From positions 1-42,981 of the forward strand of contig JBCBPV010000028.1 in the NCBI GenBank assembly GCA_039820585.1: a DNA stretch of 42,981 nt. Reading direction: 5' to 3'. The DNA comes from JBCBGF01 sp039820585 (GTDB taxonomy: Bacteria > Pseudomonadota > Alphaproteobacteria > Rhodobacterales > Rhodobacteraceae). Positions within the stretch are counted from its first letter, which is position 1; every line of letters starts with the position of its first letter. Shown piece by piece: positions 23,533 through 32,385 of the stretch. Under the pieces are notes generated by a model. That model was not told the DNA's origin, made no database searches, and saw nothing but the letters and a program-made list of their open reading frames with translations. Both the position numbers and the translations under genes were made by a program.

Positions 23533-24217
23533 TAAGATCTTCTAATATATTGAAATATATTGATATTCAGGGCATCCGAAACGTCAGGCACGCCAACAAA
23601 CCCACCAAAAAAATTTCATTTGGGTAGCGCGAGTAGCTAGGTTCACTTTGGCAAATGCAGTCGCCTGAGGCTCGTGGTTTCGGTGGATTGAAGGATACTC
23701 CTCGTTACTTCCAGGACATGAGGAACTGGCGATAGGCACTGAGCGATGATTTAGGACAATTATACTGACCTAAATTTCTACCGTGCGAAATGTTGGTTTC
23801 CCCCCACGGTCTCGCCCCCCTGGGCCACAGTTTTGGTCCTGACCCCCCTGCCATCCCAAAGCTCGACTTAGGCCACTAGGAATCTCAGTTCGTCGTCAGG
23901 GACATGCACGTCTGGGCGTTCCGCAAATAGTCTGTGATGAGCGCGAGATACGACGGTTACCCAGTTCTAGGCAGCGCGAGCTCTGGCAAAGAGCTCCAAA
24001 TTGCGTATCGGAAAAGCCAAACAATTCGACAACAAAACTAGGCCGCCAACCAGCAGCTTTTACGTGTGCTGCGGTGGCAGCAGCGTACTAAACTGAGGCG
24101 TGTAGAATGCCCGACACCGGACGCTAGGCTCGCATTCAGTACTGATACTCAGCCCGCCGACAGAACCTCAGATTTGTCCAACGCAATCTTCATTGAGACA
24201 TTCGACGCGGATGAAGT
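23533..24217. other. Gene-poor stretch downstream of tRNA-Arg
   Basis: About 685 bases with no frame that has a good start and ribosome-binding site. Composition looks more AT-rich than the flanks, starting with an AT-rich tract after the tRNA that contains AATATATTG and AAATATATTG in tandem. On the - strand about 60 codons stay open (roughly 24090-23900) without a start codon, and another frame at about 23970-23880 reads protein-like (HHRLFAERPDVHVPDDELRF), interrupted by stops. These may be gene remnants; no family was recognised. No integrase or repeat of the tRNA end was found. Confidence 0.45.
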
Positions 24218-25117
24218 TCACTCAAGCCAAAGTGGATTGGTCCAGGCGTGGCGCCCTATCGCATCGCGGATGACGACGCGGCACCATGCCCCTGCAAACT
24301 TGCCCAAGGGAAGCGTAGCTCGGGTGAGCGCGGTTCCACAGACATGTTCTGCTGTCGCCACCGGGCCCACCGCCGTGACCTGTGTTGCCGGTGAGCAGCG
24401 GATCGCAAGCGTGTCGTCGACCCGGCGCACTTCGTTAATCTCGGGACCCTGGGTGGCGTAGAACTGCCCGGCTTTGAGTGCGGCAAGCAACGGCGCAGGC
24501 GCGTTTTCCTCGGACTTGACCATGACCCACCCGCCAAAGGCATCAGGCGCGTTTGGCTGCCAGTGGCTGTCGTCGACGGCGATACCAGTGACCCGGCGGC
24601 CGGCTGACAGCATCGCATCCCACATCGCATAGCTGTCCCCGCGCGAGGTGTGGACGGCACAGGTGTGGTTGTAGACCTCCACCGCATGGGCGGGTTCAAG
24701 CGCGAGGGCGTCCTCCAGTTCCAGATTGTACCAGGCCGGGTGGGCGATGGCGACGAAGGCGCCTGCGTCGGCACAGCGCTGGGCGAGCGCTAGACCGTTT
24801 TCCGTGTCGGATGTAGCCGGGAAGTCAGGCGGCAGGCCAACAGCAAGTATATGCCAGTCGACGCCGCGTGTGGTGGCGGGAGCGTGGACCTCGGCGCCGA
24901 GAAGGGTTGTGAAGCCGTTTTCGCGGTAGGGCGTGGTGTCTGTGACGGGGAAGTTGAACATCGGCCGGAAATGGTCGGACATGCAAATGAAATCATAGCC
25001 TTGCTCACGATAGGCGGTGCAGACGTCTTCGGGGCTCAGATGCCCGTCGGAGTTGGTGGAGTGACCGTGAAGATTGCCGCGCCAGAATTGGCCGGGGGCG
25101 TTGAAGGCATCGAGCAT
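24218..25117 (-). CDS. PHP-domain metallohydrolase (phosphoesterase-like)
   Basis: Product of 299 aa. The metal ligands of the PHP fold are in order: NLHGHSTNSDG (His17, His19, Asp24), MSDH (Asp48-His49), LGAEVH (Glu76, His78), AIAHPAW (His126) and VDDSHW (Asp183, His185). This gives a di- or trinuclear metal centre for hydrolysis of phosphoesters or, in CehA/McbA-like relatives, carbamate or other esters. The substrate is unknown. No signal peptide is seen, so it acts in the cytoplasm. ATG 25117 is chosen because AAGGA lies six bases upstream; the extension to 25156 lacks a site. It lies on the same strand as the EamA and GntR genes and next to two importers, suggesting work on an imported compound. 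Confidence 0.8.
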   Translation of the reverse strand: MLDAFNAPGQFWRGNLHGHSTNSDGHLSPEDVCTAYREQGYDFICMSDHFRPMFNFPVTDTTPYRENGFTTLLGAEVHAPATTRGVDWHILAVGLPPDFPATSDTENGLALAQRCADAGAFVAIAHPAWYNLELEDALALEPAHAVEVYNHTCAVHTSRGDSYAMWDAMLSAGRRVTGIAVDDSHWQPNAPDAFGGWVMVKSEENAPAPLLAALKAGQFYATQGPEINEVRRVDDTLAIRCSPATQVTAVGPVATAEHVCGTALTRATLPLGKFAGAWCRVVIRDAIGRHAWTNPLWLE

Positions 25118-25163
25118 TGGCTGTCCTTTTCGTAACCGTCGACAGAATTTAGGCACGCAGCGA

Positions 25164-25206
25164 TGACAGTGGCGCTACGGCTCGCGGGGGACGGCCCCCA
25201 TTGTCA
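25164..25206 (-). other. Hairpin between the EamA and PHP genes
   Basis: TGACAGTGG (25164-25172) and CCATTGTCA (25198-25206) pair with one mismatch, and an inner GGGGG-ACGG-CCCCC (25186-25199) competes with the outer stem. There is no T-run in the gene direction. It could stabilise or attenuate the transcript running from the EamA gene into the PHP gene. Confidence 0.35.
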
Positions 25207-25243
25207 GCGCATCTTCACACAGACCGAGGTGCTTTGCGCCCGA

Positions 25244-26164
25244 TCATTCTGGTGCGCTGCGTGGGGCGACAGCAGCGTAGGCTGAGAGGCAGACGAGACC
25301 CATTCCGAGGACGGCGGTGAGGGTGGGGACCTCGGCGAAGATCAAAAACCCCAGCGCGGCGGCGGCAACGAGGCGGGTGTACTCCACCGGGGCCAACTGG
25401 GATAGGTCGCCGAGGCGGTAGGCAGTCAGAAAGCACCATTGGCTGACGCTGCCGAAGATGGCCATCGCAAGGACGAGCATCATCGCCTGGGCATCCAGGG
25501 GGTGCCAGTCGAGTGCGGCGGGTATAGCAAAGAAGAGACTTACCCCGAGATGGGGGTAGAACATCATCCGCAAGGTCGGCTCGGTTGTGGCCAGTTGTTT
25601 GACGACGATCGTCATCGCGCCGCCAAAGAACGCACCTGCCAGCCCGGCGGCGCCGGCCAAAAGGCTGGCCCCGCCGGTTGCCCTTGGATCGAGGGTAAGG
25701 AGAATTCCAAGAAAGCCGAGCACAGTGAGGCCGAGTTTTCGCGCCGTAATCGTCTCGGACAAAAAGAGGGCGGCGAGCCAGAGTAGAAAGAGGCTCTTGG
25801 AAAACGACAGCGCGCTTGCGAGCGCGAGCGGCAAATGGGCAATAGAATAAAGCCAGCAGGTCAGCGCCCCAATCGCCAGCCCCACCCGCAGCACATAAAG
25901 GCCCAGCCGACCTTCGGGCAAGAGGCCCACACGAACAACTGCAAAGAGCGGAAGGGTGAGAAACACGCCACCGAGCGTGCGTAAGAAGATGGTTTGCGAC
26001 AGCGAGAGTTGCGCTTCGGCGAGTTTGAAACTCGCCATCATTGCTGCGACTGTAAACCCGCTCAGCGCCAGGAACAGACCGGCCAGCACCTGACGCCGCC
26101 TCGGCGGGATAGTGAGTTCTGCGCCGCGATTGTCGAAGACGAACGAAATAATCGGGTGGGCCAC
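25244..26164 (-). CDS. EamA/DMT-family membrane transporter
   Basis: Product of 306 aa with about ten membrane segments in two EamA repeats (about 28-160 and 172-300), the structure of drug/metabolite transporters that export or exchange small molecules. The repeat signatures are visible as ALSFSKSLFLLWLAALFLSE, then GFLGILLTLDP, and in the second half RLVAAAALGFLIFAEVPTLT. The start is uncertain: GTG 26164 is the longest option but has no clear ribosome-binding site; the 30 residues before the first membrane segment are atypical. It lies 30 bases after the GntR gene, so they are likely cotranscribed. Substrate unknown. Confidence 0.85.
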   Translation of the reverse strand: MAHPIISFVFDNRGAELTIPPRRRQVLAGLFLALSGFTVAAMMASFKLAEAQLSLSQTIFLRTLGGVFLTLPLFAVVRVGLLPEGRLGLYVLRVGLAIGALTCWLYSIAHLPLALASALSFSKSLFLLWLAALFLSETITARKLGLTVLGFLGILLTLDPRATGGASLLAGAAGLAGAFFGGAMTIVVKQLATTEPTLRMMFYPHLGVSLFFAIPAALDWHPLDAQAMMLVLAMAIFGSVSQWCFLTAYRLGDLSQLAPVEYTRLVAAAALGFLIFAEVPTLTAVLGMGLVCLSAYAAVAPRSAPE

Positions 26165-26194
26165 GCGGTCAGGCGCCGGGAAGGATAGTTGCCG

Positions 26195-26908
26195 TCATAT
26201 TTCGATCGTAACTGCATCGCCGCGAGAAACGGCATAGGAGAGTTCGACTACATCCCCGTGGCGATCGATATTTCTGCCTGTGGTGACGAGGACAGGCTGG
26301 TTCGCGGGAATGTCGAGTTGCAGCGCTTCATGGGCGCTCGGCATCCGCGTCTCGACGCTGGTGCGCTGACGCTCGGTGCCGGTGATGCCAAAATGTGAGA
26401 GCGCCTCGGTAATGCTCTGGGTTTCGGCAAGCGGGGTCTCGATCCCGGAAAAACGGTTGGCGGGAAAAAAGTTCCGCGCGAGCACCAGCGGCCGGCCCTC
26501 GGCAAAGCGCAAGATTTCGGTCTGGATGATCCGTGTGCCCGGACGCAGGCCCATGGCATCGGCAAATCGGGTGGGCAGGCCGATGGTGCGGGTGGCCAGA
26601 AGCCGGGTGTCACCGCGACAGCCAAGGCGCGCGAGATTGGCGTTAAAGCGCGGGCGGCTGTCGATCCGATAGGTGATCCGCGCCTCAGAGACGCGGTGGC
26701 CGACGCCCTGCCAGCTTTCCACGCGCCCCTCGTTGCGCAGGCGCGCCATCACCTTTCGCGCCGCGTGTGTCGTAAGCCCGTGTTTTTCTGCGAGGATGGC
26801 GAGGGTGGGGAGCGTATCGCCCGGCTTCAATTCTCCGGTCTCGATACGGTGGCGAAAGCCGCGATAGACAGTGCGCCAAGCGTCGGTCGTGGATCGGTTG
26901 TCTAGCAT
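26195..26908 (-). CDS. GntR-family regulator with UTRA ligand domain (HutC/PhnF type)
   Basis: Product of 237 aa. The N-terminal winged helix (about 10-78) has the GntR pattern RIETGELKPGDTLPTLAILAE followed by KVMARLRNEGRVESWQGVG. The C-terminal part (about 95-235) is a UTRA domain, with IIQTEILRFAEGRPLVLARN and a final VELSYAVSRGDAVTIEI. UTRA regulators sense small catabolic intermediates or import substrates and usually repress a neighbouring operon. The gene is divergent from importer A across 279 bases that contain inverted repeats, so importer A and this - strand unit are the likely targets. ATG 26908 is a clear start for the domain. Confidence 0.88.
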   Translation of the reverse strand: MLDNRSTTDAWRTVYRGFRHRIETGELKPGDTLPTLAILAEKHGLTTHAARKVMARLRNEGRVESWQGVGHRVSEARITYRIDSRPRFNANLARLGCRGDTRLLATRTIGLPTRFADAMGLRPGTRIIQTEILRFAEGRPLVLARNFFPANRFSGIETPLAETQSITEALSHFGITGTERQRTSVETRMPSAHEALQLDIPANQPVLVTTGRNIDRHGDVVELSYAVSRGDAVTIEI

Positions 26909-26946
26909 CCGGTGGCCCCCTGAGCACGGTGTCAGGTGCCAAAATA

Positions 26947-26969
26947 CATTCGAATGATCACAGGATCAT
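26947..26969. promoter_or_regulatory. Candidate operator upstream of the GntR/UTRA gene
   Basis: CATTCGAATG (26947-26956) is a perfect palindrome and runs into ATGATC-ACAG-GATCAT (26954-26969), a second dyad. They lie 39-61 bases before the regulator start, a usual position for autoregulation by a dimeric GntR protein. Confidence 0.4.
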
Positions 26970-27143
26970 GGCCACGGCTGCGACAAAACGGACCAAACCG
27001 GGCGCAAAGCCGCCACGCGTGTGTGAACGTTCTGTGAAGCCTTGGGATCAGCTGTCGGCCGTCACGTTTCTGTTTGATTCCGCCGTGCAGGATGAACGCG
27101 ATCAGGTGGAGTATTGCTGCACGATCCACAAATCACTGATTTT

Positions 27144-27160
27144 GCGACATAAATTGTCGC
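27144..27160. promoter_or_regulatory. Inverted repeat upstream of importer A
   Basis: GCGACATAAATTGTCGC has 6-base arms around TAAAT and ends 27 bases before the first permease start. It could be an operator or a small hairpin in the leader. TTTTGCGACA at its left also occurs upstream of importer B (42709-42718). Confidence 0.4.
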
Positions 27161-27187
27161 GACTTGGGCGCTGGGAAGGGCTGTTGG

Positions 27188-28105
27188 ATGACGTTCATAC
27201 TGATCCGCATAATCCGCGCGATCCTGACGATGGTGTTCGTTGTGACGGCGGTCTTCTTTGCATCGCGCTATTCCGGCAACCCCATCGACATCATGTTTCC
27301 CGAAGGCCTGAGCCCCGATGAGTATGCGTTCTGGGAAAGCTATTTCGGCCTCGATCAAAGCTTCTTTGCGCAATACGTCGCGTATTTCAAAGGTCTGCTT
27401 GAGGGCAATTTCGGCCTCAGCCTGACCGAGTTTCGGCCCGTGACCGAGATCTTCGCCGAACGTCTGCCGAATACGATCTACCTGTTCGGCAGCGCCTTCC
27501 TTCTTGCCGTGGCCGTCGGCCTGCCGCTGGGCATTTATGCTGCGGTCGAGCGGGATAAGCCGATCTCGACCGCGATCATGGCGGTCGCGTTTTTCGGGTA
27601 TGCGATCCCGAACTACATCCTCGCGATCTTCATGATCCTGCTCTTCAGCTTCACGCTGCATTGGATGCCGTCGTCGGGCAACATGACCTGGGTCCATTTC
27701 GTAATGCCGACGGTCACGCTGGCGATGGCGATGATGGCCTGGAACATCCGGTTCACACGCTCGGCCATGCTGGAGGTGCTGAACGAGGATTTCATCCGCA
27801 CCGCGCGCGCCAAGGGGCTGCGCGAGGCGCTGGTGGTCAACAAACACGCGCTGCGCAACGCGATGATCCCGATCGTCTCCAACCTCGGCCTGCAGGTCGC
27901 CGGGTTCGTGGGCTGGGTGGTGCTGGTCGAGGCGGTCTTTGCGCTGGAAGGCATTGGCTCGCTCATCGTGCGCGGCGCGCTCTTGCGTGATTTTGCGATC
28001 CTGCAGTTCGGCGTGATCGTCTGGGCTGCGGTTGTGATCGTGGCCAATCTAATCGTCGATATCATCTACGCCGTCCTTGACCCCCGGGTCCGGATCGGAG
28101 CGTGA
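27188..28105 (+). CDS. Importer A: DppB-type ABC permease
   Basis: Product of 305 aa, an inner-membrane subunit of a peptide/opine/nickel-type importer. The first membrane segment (ILIRIIRAILTMVFVVTAVF) opens the protein, a periplasmic loop follows to about residue 90, and five further segments carry the permease domain, with the ATPase-contacting loop ARAKGLREALVVNKHALRNA. The motif GYAIPNYILAIFMILLFSF is typical of DppB. ATG 27188 has GAAGGG eight bases upstream; the frame upstream to 27164 is not supported. It heads a six-gene + strand unit under the divergent control region shared with the GntR/UTRA gene. Confidence 0.93.
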   Translation: MTFILIRIIRAILTMVFVVTAVFFASRYSGNPIDIMFPEGLSPDEYAFWESYFGLDQSFFAQYVAYFKGLLEGNFGLSLTEFRPVTEIFAERLPNTIYLFGSAFLLAVAVGLPLGIYAAVERDKPISTAIMAVAFFGYAIPNYILAIFMILLFSFTLHWMPSSGNMTWVHFVMPTVTLAMAMMAWNIRFTRSAMLEVLNEDFIRTARAKGLREALVVNKHALRNAMIPIVSNLGLQVAGFVGWVVLVEAVFALEGIGSLIVRGALLRDFAILQFGVIVWAAVVIVANLIVDIIYAVLDPRVRIGA

Positions 28106-28119
28106 GGAGCCCTTAGCCC

Positions 28120-29028
28120 ATGACCACCGCCGAAACGATCGATGTCACCACGACCGAGCCCAAACGCGGATCGTCTCAGTTCTGGCGCGGCATCAAGGGC
28201 GCCAATTGGCTGATCAAGTTGTGTTTTGTTTTGCTGGCGGTGCTGATTGCCACGGCCCTATTGGCCCCGGTGCTAGCCCCCCATGACCCGAACGCGCAAA
28301 GCCTTTTGTCGCGCCTGCGCCCTCCCATTGGCTTCGAAGGCTATCGCGAAGGCTATTTCCTGGGCACAGATGAATTGGGGCGCGACCTCTATTCGCGGTT
28401 GCTCTACGGCTTGCGCTTCACGTTGCTAATTGCGGTGATCGGGTCAATTATCTCAATGCTGATCGGGTCGATTATCGGGATTATCTCAGGCTACGTGGGC
28501 GGGATCGTCGACAACGTGCTGATGGCGCTGGTCGACATCCAGATCGCCTTTCCTTTCACACTTATGGCGCTTCTCGCCGTGGCGATCTTCGGCACGGATC
28601 TGACGATCTTTGTGATCATCATCGGCCTTGCGGATTGGGACAAGTATGCGCGCGTTGTGCGGGGCCAGGTGCTGGCGATCCGCGAGGCGCCATATATCGA
28701 TGCGGTGCGGGTGACCGGGGCGGGGCCCTACCGGATCATTCGCCATCACATGCTAGCCAATATCGCCTCGCCCATCATCGTGCTTTGGACCTTCGGGGTC
28801 TCAAACGTGATCTTGCTGGAAAGCTCGCTTTCGTTTTTGGGTCTCGGGGTTCAACCCCCAACAGCCACGTTGGGATCTATGACCGGGTTCGGACGCGACT
28901 ACCTGGCCTCATATCCGCATATCGGGCTTGTGCCCGCGCTGATGATCCTCGTCATCGCGCTGGTCTTTCTTCTTCTGGGCGACTGGCTCAGGGACACGCT
29001 TGATGTCCGCCTGAAGCGTCAAGCGTAA
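28120..29028 (+). CDS. Importer A: DppC-type ABC permease
   Basis: Product of 302 aa, partner of the DppB-type permease. A cytoplasmic N-terminus of about 30 residues precedes the first membrane segment. The family hallmark FLGTDELGRDLYSRLLYGLR is at about 80-99, and the ATPase-contacting loop is YIDAVRVTGAGPYRIIRHHM. The end GDWLRDTLDVRLKRQ is also typical of DppC. It starts 14 bases after its partner with GTGAGGAG upstream. A long hairpin follows before the first binding-protein gene. Confidence 0.93.
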   Translation: MTTAETIDVTTTEPKRGSSQFWRGIKGANWLIKLCFVLLAVLIATALLAPVLAPHDPNAQSLLSRLRPPIGFEGYREGYFLGTDELGRDLYSRLLYGLRFTLLIAVIGSIISMLIGSIIGIISGYVGGIVDNVLMALVDIQIAFPFTLMALLAVAIFGTDLTIFVIIIGLADWDKYARVVRGQVLAIREAPYIDAVRVTGAGPYRIIRHHMLANIASPIIVLWTFGVSNVILLESSLSFLGLGVQPPTATLGSMTGFGRDYLASYPHIGLVPALMILVIALVFLLLGDWLRDTLDVRLKRQA

Positions 29029-29034
29029 ATGAGC

Positions 29035-29076
29035 GCCGCGGGCCGGCTCCTCCGCCAAGATCGGCCGGCCCGCGGC
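29035..29076 (+). other. Perfect 13-bp hairpin between permease and binding-protein genes
   Basis: GCCGCGGGCCGGC (29035-29047) and GCCGGCCCGCGGC (29064-29076) pair without mismatch around a 16-base loop. There is no T-run, so a stabilising or RNase-processing role, separating the permease message from the abundant binding-protein message, is more likely than termination. Confidence 0.65.
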
Positions 29077-29112
29077 ATGCAATGTAACACCACTGCAAGG
29101 AACCACTGACCC

Positions 29113-30717
29113 ATGACACGACTTTTTGCAACAAGCGCGGTGGCCGCGCTGATCGCCGGGGCCGTTTCGGCTCAGGAACTGAATGTCGCGGTTGCGAACC
29201 TTTCCGCCTATATCGACCCCGGCGCCGACCACTCCAACGTAGGCTCGCAGTTCTACGTCAATTCCATGGAGCCCCTTCTTTTCAAAGATCCGACGTCCGA
29301 GGAAAACATCTTTGAGCCGGGTCTGGCCACGTCTTGGGAGATTACGTCACCCACCGAGATGACACTGACGATCCGCGAAGGCGTGAAGTTCCACAACGGC
29401 GAAGACATGACCATGGAGGATGTGGTCTGGAGCCTTGAGAACATGATTACGCCCGGCTACCCGGCGCGCATCGAGCGTTCAAAAGAATTCTTCGGCAATA
29501 TCAGCGGCGTAGAAGTCGTGGATGACACCACGCTCAAAATCATGTCTGACAAGCCCGAGCCGCTGTTTGAGCTTATCCTGGCCGCACAGCAGGCGATGAT
29601 CCTGCCCAAAGACTACACGCAAGGCCTGAGCGGCGATCCCAATGCCACGGAAGAAAGCGATTTTATCGCCTTCCGCCAGGCTCCTGTGGGCACAGGGCCC
29701 TATACCTATGCCGAGTTTACGCCCGAAACCCGCATCGTGTGGGAGCGGTTTGGTGACTATTGGGGTGAGCAAGCCCCCTATGAGCGCGTGACCGTGCGGC
29801 GGATCCCGGAACTGTCGGCCCGCATCACGGCGCTTGTCAACAACGAGGTCGACCTTGTCACCAACGTGCCGCCCGATCAGCTTGACGTCATCAATGGCAC
29901 GCCCGGGTTCAAGACGGCGGGCGGTGTGACGCCGCTTTTCCACCTGATGTATTTTGGTGGGGGCGAGCAGGGAGAGATCATCACCAAAGAACTGCGCCAA
30001 GCGATGGTGAAGGCGGTCGACCGTGATCTGCTGAACGAGGCGCTTTGGGGCGGGCAGGCCGTGGTGCCCAACACGCACACCTATCCGCAGTACGGGCCGT
30101 ACTTCACGCCCGACATCATGACATTTGAGTATGATCTCGAAGGCGCGAAAGAGATCATCGCCGAGAACGGGCTCGAAGGGACGCAGCTGCCGTTCTACAC
30201 CGACCCGGTCTATTACACCAACGGCTTGCTCGCCGCTCAAGCGATGCAAGAGATGTGGCGCGAGATCGGTGTGGATATCGAACTCAAAGTTGTCACATCG
30301 TGGAACGAACCTGGCACGCCTGGGGGGTGGGGCTCACCCGACCAAATCCACAACTGGTCGAACCCGATGTACTTCGCCGATCCACATGGGTCTTTCGGTA
30401 AAATGTGGGCGCCCGAAGGCGCTGGCATGACCCGTGGACTTTGGGAGCCGTCGATCGGCATGGACGCCTGGACCGCGATGTATGATGAGTTCCGTTTTGA
30501 GACGGACATCGATGCGCGCAACGCCGCGTTCGAAGAGCTGATGGCCGTCGTGAAAGAAGACGCGCCGTTCCTTGTGCTCTACCAGCCGTTTGAAAGCTGG
30601 GGCATGCGCGAAAGCCTCGATTGGGCGCCCTATCCGGGGCACATCCCCTACGTGCTTGATTTCCGCGCGGGCTATATCGGCGACGCCGCGAACGGCATCA
30701 CGCGGGCCACAAATTAA
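29113..30717 (+). CDS. Importer A: first periplasmic substrate-binding protein (SBP_bac_5)
   Basis: Product of 534 aa with a Sec signal peptide (MTRLFATSAVAALIAGAVSA before QE). The mature protein is a family 5 solute-binding protein for peptide-like or opine-like ligands: LTIREGVKFHNGEDMTMEDV, FIAFRQAPVGTGPY, and PELSARITALVNNEVDLVT. It ends NGITRATN, exactly as its neighbour does. The next gene is a clear tandem paralogue, sharing DHSNVGSQFYVNS and NPMYFADPHGSFGKMWAP, yet this one has extra residues in the ligand-lobe segment WNEPGTPGGWGSPDQIHNW. The start has GCAAGGAACC upstream. Different ligand ranges for the pair are plausible but not shown. Confidence 0.9.
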   Translation: MTRLFATSAVAALIAGAVSAQELNVAVANLSAYIDPGADHSNVGSQFYVNSMEPLLFKDPTSEENIFEPGLATSWEITSPTEMTLTIREGVKFHNGEDMTMEDVVWSLENMITPGYPARIERSKEFFGNISGVEVVDDTTLKIMSDKPEPLFELILAAQQAMILPKDYTQGLSGDPNATEESDFIAFRQAPVGTGPYTYAEFTPETRIVWERFGDYWGEQAPYERVTVRRIPELSARITALVNNEVDLVTNVPPDQLDVINGTPGFKTAGGVTPLFHLMYFGGGEQGEIITKELRQAMVKAVDRDLLNEALWGGQAVVPNTHTYPQYGPYFTPDIMTFEYDLEGAKEIIAENGLEGTQLPFYTDPVYYTNGLLAAQAMQEMWREIGVDIELKVVTSWNEPGTPGGWGSPDQIHNWSNPMYFADPHGSFGKMWAPEGAGMTRGLWEPSIGMDAWTAMYDEFRFETDIDARNAAFEELMAVVKEDAPFLVLYQPFESWGMRESLDWAPYPGHIPYVLDFRAGYIGDAANGITRATN

Positions 30718-30724
30718 GCTCGGT

Positions 30725-30758
30725 GGGGTGCACCAGGAGGTGCGCCCCATGTTTTCGG
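30725..30758 (+). terminator. Intercistronic hairpin after the first binding-protein gene
   Basis: GGGGTGCACC (30725-30734) and GGTGCGCCCC (30739-30748) pair with one G-U, around an AGGA loop. ATGTTTTC follows. It lies between the two tandem binding-protein genes and can act as a partial terminator. Confidence 0.65.
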
Positions 30759-30792
30759 CCATCCAAAATCCGCTATTCCTCAGGAGACTGAA

Positions 30793-32373
30793 ATGAGAAC
30801 CCTTTTGACCGCTTCTGCCATCGCGCTTGCGGCGGCTACCGCCCAGGCGCAGGAATTAACCGTCGCTGTCGCCAATATGTCGTCTTATCTTGAGCCGGGC
30901 ACCGACCACTCCAACGTCGGCTCACAATTCTACGTCAACAGCTTTGAGACGCTGTTGGGCAAGGACCCGTTTTCGGGCGAGGCCGTCTTTGAGCCGCAGC
31001 TTGCCACGGAGTGGGAACTGCTGGGCGACCGCCGAGCCCGGCTGACGATCCGCGAAGGCGTCAAATTCCACAACGGCGACGACATGACCATCGAGGACGT
31101 TCTGTTCTCCTTCCAGGCGATGATGAACGTCACCCATCCCGCGCGGGTCGAGCGCTCGCGCGAAATGTTCAGCAACATCGCCCGGATCGAGCAGGTCGAT
31201 GACACAACGGTTGAGATCATCGCCAAACAGCCTGAGCCGTTGATGGAATTGATCCTGAACCAGCAGAACGGGATGATACTGCCGAAGAAGTATCTCATGG
31301 GGCTGACCGGCGATCCGAATGTCGATGAGACCTCGGACTACATCGCCTTTGGCCTCGCCCCCGTGGGCACAGGCCCGTATCGCGTCGCCGAATTCACGCC
31401 AAGCGAACGCCTGGTCTGGGAACGGTTCGATGACTATTGGGGCGAGCCCGCGCCTTACGAGCGCGTGACCGTGCGCTTTATCCCCGAACTGTCGGCCCGC
31501 GTCACCGCGCTGGTCAATGATGAGGTGGACCTGATCACCAACATCCCACCCGATCAGGTGCCCGTGATCGACAATTCCCCGGGTTACAAGACCGAGGGCG
31601 CGGTTACCCCACTTTTCCATGTCGTATTCTTCGGCACGGGCGAGCGCGACCCGAACGTCACTCCAGAGTTGCGTAAGGCGATGATGCTGGCAGTCGACCG
31701 TGACTTGCTGAACGAGGCGTTGTGGGAAGGCAAGGCGGTCGTGCCATCGACCCATACCTATCCGCAGTTTGGTGACTTCTACACTCCCGACCTTGTGACC
31801 TTCCGGCACGACCTTGAAGAGGCCATGCAGATCGTTGCGGACAACGATCTGGAAGGCACCGAACTGACGTTCCACACTCATCCGGTCTACTACACCAACG
31901 GCGTTCTCGCGGCCCAGGCGATGAAGGAGATGTGGGCGGAGATCGGCATTAACGTGAACCTCAACGTTGCCATCGAACGCCCCAACGCGGGCTTGCGCGA
32001 GGTCGCGAACTGGTCGAACCCGATGTACTTTGCCGATCCCCATGGATCCTTCGGCAAGATGTGGGCCCCAACCGGCGCAGGGATTTCGCGTGGGTTCTGG
32101 GAGCCGTCGATCGGCTTGGAGGAATACACCAAGCTTTATGACGCGTTCCGGTACGAGACCGATGTTGAGGCGCGCAACGCCGCCTTTGCCCGGGTCATGG
32201 AAGAGGTGGAGAAAGACGCCCCCTTCTTCATCAAGTATCAGCCCTATGAAAGCTGGGGGATGCGCGAAGATCTCGATTGGGCGCCGTTCCCGGGGCACAT
32301 CCCGTATGTGCTCGATTTCCGCGCCGGCATGGTGGGCGATGCCAAGAACGGCATCACTCGCGCCACCAACTAG
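30793..32373 (+). CDS. Importer A: second periplasmic substrate-binding protein (SBP_bac_5)
   Basis: Product of 526 aa with a Sec signal peptide (MRTLLTASAIALAAATAQA before QE). It is the tandem paralogue of the preceding gene: same framework blocks (VGSQFYVNSFETLLGKDPFS, LTIREGVKFHNGDDMTIEDV, FAPVGTGPY-like region ALAPVGTGPY) and the same end NGITRATN. Divergence is greatest in the segment before the NPMYFADPHGSFGKMWAP block, where this copy is shorter (AIERPNAGLREVANW), as expected if ligand range differs. ATG 30793 has CAGGAGA a few bases upstream. A hairpin follows, then the fused ATPase. Confidence 0.9.
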   Translation: MRTLLTASAIALAAATAQAQELTVAVANMSSYLEPGTDHSNVGSQFYVNSFETLLGKDPFSGEAVFEPQLATEWELLGDRRARLTIREGVKFHNGDDMTIEDVLFSFQAMMNVTHPARVERSREMFSNIARIEQVDDTTVEIIAKQPEPLMELILNQQNGMILPKKYLMGLTGDPNVDETSDYIAFGLAPVGTGPYRVAEFTPSERLVWERFDDYWGEPAPYERVTVRFIPELSARVTALVNDEVDLITNIPPDQVPVIDNSPGYKTEGAVTPLFHVVFFGTGERDPNVTPELRKAMMLAVDRDLLNEALWEGKAVVPSTHTYPQFGDFYTPDLVTFRHDLEEAMQIVADNDLEGTELTFHTHPVYYTNGVLAAQAMKEMWAEIGINVNLNVAIERPNAGLREVANWSNPMYFADPHGSFGKMWAPTGAGISRGFWEPSIGLEEYTKLYDAFRYETDVEARNAAFARVMEEVEKDAPFFIKYQPYESWGMREDLDWAPFPGHIPYVLDFRAGMVGDAKNGITRATN

Positions 32374-32385
32374 GCCGTCGCCGGG

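Noticed and set aside
23136..23591. 151-aa - strand frame including GRIRTPDPLIRSQVLYPTEL
   Set aside because: It is the antisense translation of tRNA-Arg plus a shadow of the kinase gene; this peptide string is a familiar false annotation opposite tRNA genes.
24066..24461. 131-aa + strand frame after the tRNA gap
   Set aside because: No ribosome-binding site, and its second half overlaps the PHP gene antisense.
30922..32298. 458-aa antisense frame over the second importer A binding-protein gene
   Set aside because: Stop-free by GC-rich codon bias opposite a well supported gene; no ribosome-binding site or family features.
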